Assembly (NCBI GenBank): GCA_016875955.1
Contig: VGOH01000065.1
Coordinates: 1-6,711, forward strand
Direction: 5' to 3'
DNA length: 6,711 nt
Origin: Chloroflexota bacterium
GTDB lineage: Bacteria > Chloroflexota > Dehalococcoidia > Dehalococcoidales > RBG-16-60-22
A program made the translations under genes and the position numbers. The notes beneath the pieces are model-generated. The model searched no databases, had not been told where the DNA came from, and saw only the letters and a list, made by a program, of their open reading frames with translations. Positions 5,743 through 6,711 of the stretch are shown here, piece by piece. How positions within the stretch are numbered: the stretch's first letter is position 1; the number at the start of each line of letters is the position of its first letter.

Positions 5743-6228
5743 ATGGAAGACAGGCTGCAGACCAAAGACAAACAGTTTGCCGAGGAAGTGGGCATAGTTT
5801 TTGAGCAGACGGGCATGCCGCGGATGGCGGGGCGTATCTTGGGCTGGCTTCTCATCTCTGACCCACCCCACCAGTCCACAGAGCAGCTCACCAAGGCCCT
5901 GTTGGCCAGCAAGGGTTCCGTCAGCACCATGACCCGCCTCCTCATCCAGCTGGGCCTTATCGAGCGCATCAGCCTGCCCGGCGTCAGGCGTGACTATTTT
6001 CGGCTGCGCTCCGATGCCTGGCAGCATATGATAGGCCGGGGGCTCACCGAGGAAATCAAAATGGTGCGGCAGCTTGCCGAACGCGGACTCAGACTGCTCG
6101 GCGATAAGACCCCGGTTACCAGGACCTGGCTGGAGGAGATGGTTGATGTGTATACCTTTCTGGAGAAGGAGTTCCCTGCCCTGCTGGCCAGATGGGAGAG
6201 GGAACATCAGAAAGTAACCAATCGGTAA
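5743..6228 (+). CDS. GbsR/MarR-like winged-helix transcriptional regulator
   Basis: This 161-aa cytoplasmic DNA-binding protein begins with a helix (QFAEEVGIVFEQTGMPRMAG, 11-30) typical of the GbsR/COG1510 branch of MarR-like regulators. A winged helix-turn-helix follows at about 31-90: ILGWLLISDPP, then STEQLTKALLASKGSVSTM with the recognition helix SKGSVSTMTRLLIQLGLI, then the wing ISLPGVRRDYFRL. The remaining C-terminal part (~91-155) is helical and probably provides the dimer interface. The ATG at 5743 has GAGGG (5731-5735) seven bases upstream. The strong promoter just before it carries symmetric sites. The next gene, 47 bp downstream on the same strand, encodes an HlyD-type adaptor, so it most likely controls its own exporter operon. 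The inducer is unknown. GbsR itself answers to choline in Bacillus, but nothing here points to that ligand. Confidence 0.88.
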   Translation: MEDRLQTKDKQFAEEVGIVFEQTGMPRMAGRILGWLLISDPPHQSTEQLTKALLASKGSVSTMTRLLIQLGLIERISLPGVRRDYFRLRSDAWQHMIGRGLTEEIKMVRQLAERGLRLLGDKTPVTRTWLEEMVDVYTFLEKEFPALLARWEREHQKVTNR

Positions 6229-6275
6229 AGCGAATTTATGGGCAAGTTACTATTTAGTTATCCGGGAGGCACAGC

Positions 6276-6711
6276 ATGAAAAAAATCCGCATCATAACCG
6301 CGGTATTGCTTCTGGTCATAATAACTGCGGTTACCGCCTGCAGTCCCCTCGCCCAGACCAAAGAGGAGACGGAGCCATACGCTGAAGTAAAAAGAGGCGA
6401 TATCCTGGTTAGCGTCAGCGGCAGTGGCAACATAGAGGCTTCACTGGATACCAACCTGAGCTTTGGTGCCGGTGGTCGTATCGCTAAGATACAGGTTGAG
6501 GAGGGCGACCGGGTGACCAAGGGTGATATTCTGGCGGAGCTTGAGACCGACGCCCTGGAACTGGCCAGAGACCAGGCCGAATATGCACTTACCCAGGCCG
6601 AGGTCGCTTTCACCCAGGCGGAGCTGGGCCAGAAAACAGCCGAACACAACCTTGATAACGTTCTGGACCAGAAAGATGCCCTGGAGCTGGCCTTATACCA
6701 GGCACAGATAG
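6276..6711 (+). CDS. HlyD-family membrane-fusion (efflux adaptor) lipoprotein, 5' part
   Basis: The first 145 codons are present and the gene continues past the right edge. The protein starts MKKIRIITAVLLLVIITAVTAC: a basic N-terminus, a hydrophobic core, and a lipobox ending VTAC with the lipidated Cys at residue 22. A first beta strand (YAEVKRGDILVSVSGSGNIEA) and a biotinyl/lipoyl-like half-motif follow (~60-92, GGRIAKIQVEEGDRVTKGDILAELET), as in HlyD/MacA-type adaptors. From about 93 there is an alanine/glutamine/glutamate-rich amphipathic region that looks like the first arm of the coiled-coil hairpin. The start is ATG 6276, with GGGAGG (6264-6269) six bases upstream. Such adaptors link a membrane pump (RND, or MacB-type ABC) to export, so a pump gene is expected downstream. 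It is probably co-transcribed with the regulator 47 bp upstream. Which pump type it serves is not visible here. Confidence 0.88.
   Translation, partial: MKKIRIITAVLLLVIITAVTACSPLAQTKEETEPYAEVKRGDILVSVSGSGNIEASLDTNLSFGAGGRIAKIQVEEGDRVTKGDILAELETDALELARDQAEYALTQAEVAFTQAELGQKTAEHNLDNVLDQKDALELALYQAQI

Noticed and set aside
5112..5969. A 285-codon open frame on the minus strand across proC and the regulator
   Set aside because: It runs antisense through two well-recognised genes and the promoter between them. Its translation has no recognisable domain and is a by-product of GC-biased codons.
6254..6649. A minus-strand open frame opposite the HlyD-like gene
   Set aside because: It is Ser/Ala-rich shadow translation. 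The plus strand has a ribosome binding site, signal peptide, lipobox and lipoyl-like motif.

Overview
This 6.7 kb window looks like chromosomal DNA from a bacterium, most likely a member of the Chloroflexota (Dehalococcoidia-like). I infer this from three things: a 46-residue DUF5679-type zinc-ribbon protein, a leuS-proC gene pair, and a GbsR/MarR-like regulator followed by a lipoprotein membrane-fusion protein. I could not run a search, so the taxonomic call is an inference. Coding regions are moderately GC-rich, and the intergenic regions carry AT-rich, recognisable sigma-70-type promoters.

Left part, minus strand (1-1382). There are two tandem MFS transporter genes. The complete upstream one (135-1382) is followed 41 bp later by the start of a second, paralogous one (93 down to 1, cut by the window edge). 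Both open with a similar D-[KR]-[IV]-FYGWVVVA segment. A plausible promoter for the pair lies at 1465-1436 on the minus strand.

Central divergent region (1383-2326). About 535 bp without a gene hold an unusual inverted-repeat element (1506-1690) with two strong hairpins and imperfect terminal inverted repeats. A TTGACA-17-TATCCT promoter then precedes a small Cys4 protein (1918-2058), which ends in a clear intrinsic terminator (2091-2135). The next 190 bp form a highly structured leader ahead of leuS: an irregular hairpin, a second terminator-like hairpin, and a third hairpin just before the ribosome binding site.

Housekeeping operon, plus strand (2327-5606). leuS (leucyl-tRNA synthetase, 820 aa) and proC (pyrroline-5-carboxylate reductase, 267 aa) are separated by 13 bp and are very probably co-transcribed. 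One supplies charged leucyl-tRNA and the other makes proline.

Regulated efflux-type operon, plus strand (5683-6711). A perfect consensus promoter (TTGACA-17-TATAAT) is overlaid with a palindrome and a spaced inverted repeat built on AGAACG/CGTTCT. It drives a GbsR/MarR-like winged-helix regulator (5743-6228), followed by a lipoprotein HlyD-family adaptor that runs off the window (6276-6711). The layout suggests an autoregulated exporter operon. I see no clearly novel multi-gene system. The most interesting items are the leuS leader, the inverted-repeat element and the operator architecture of the efflux operon.
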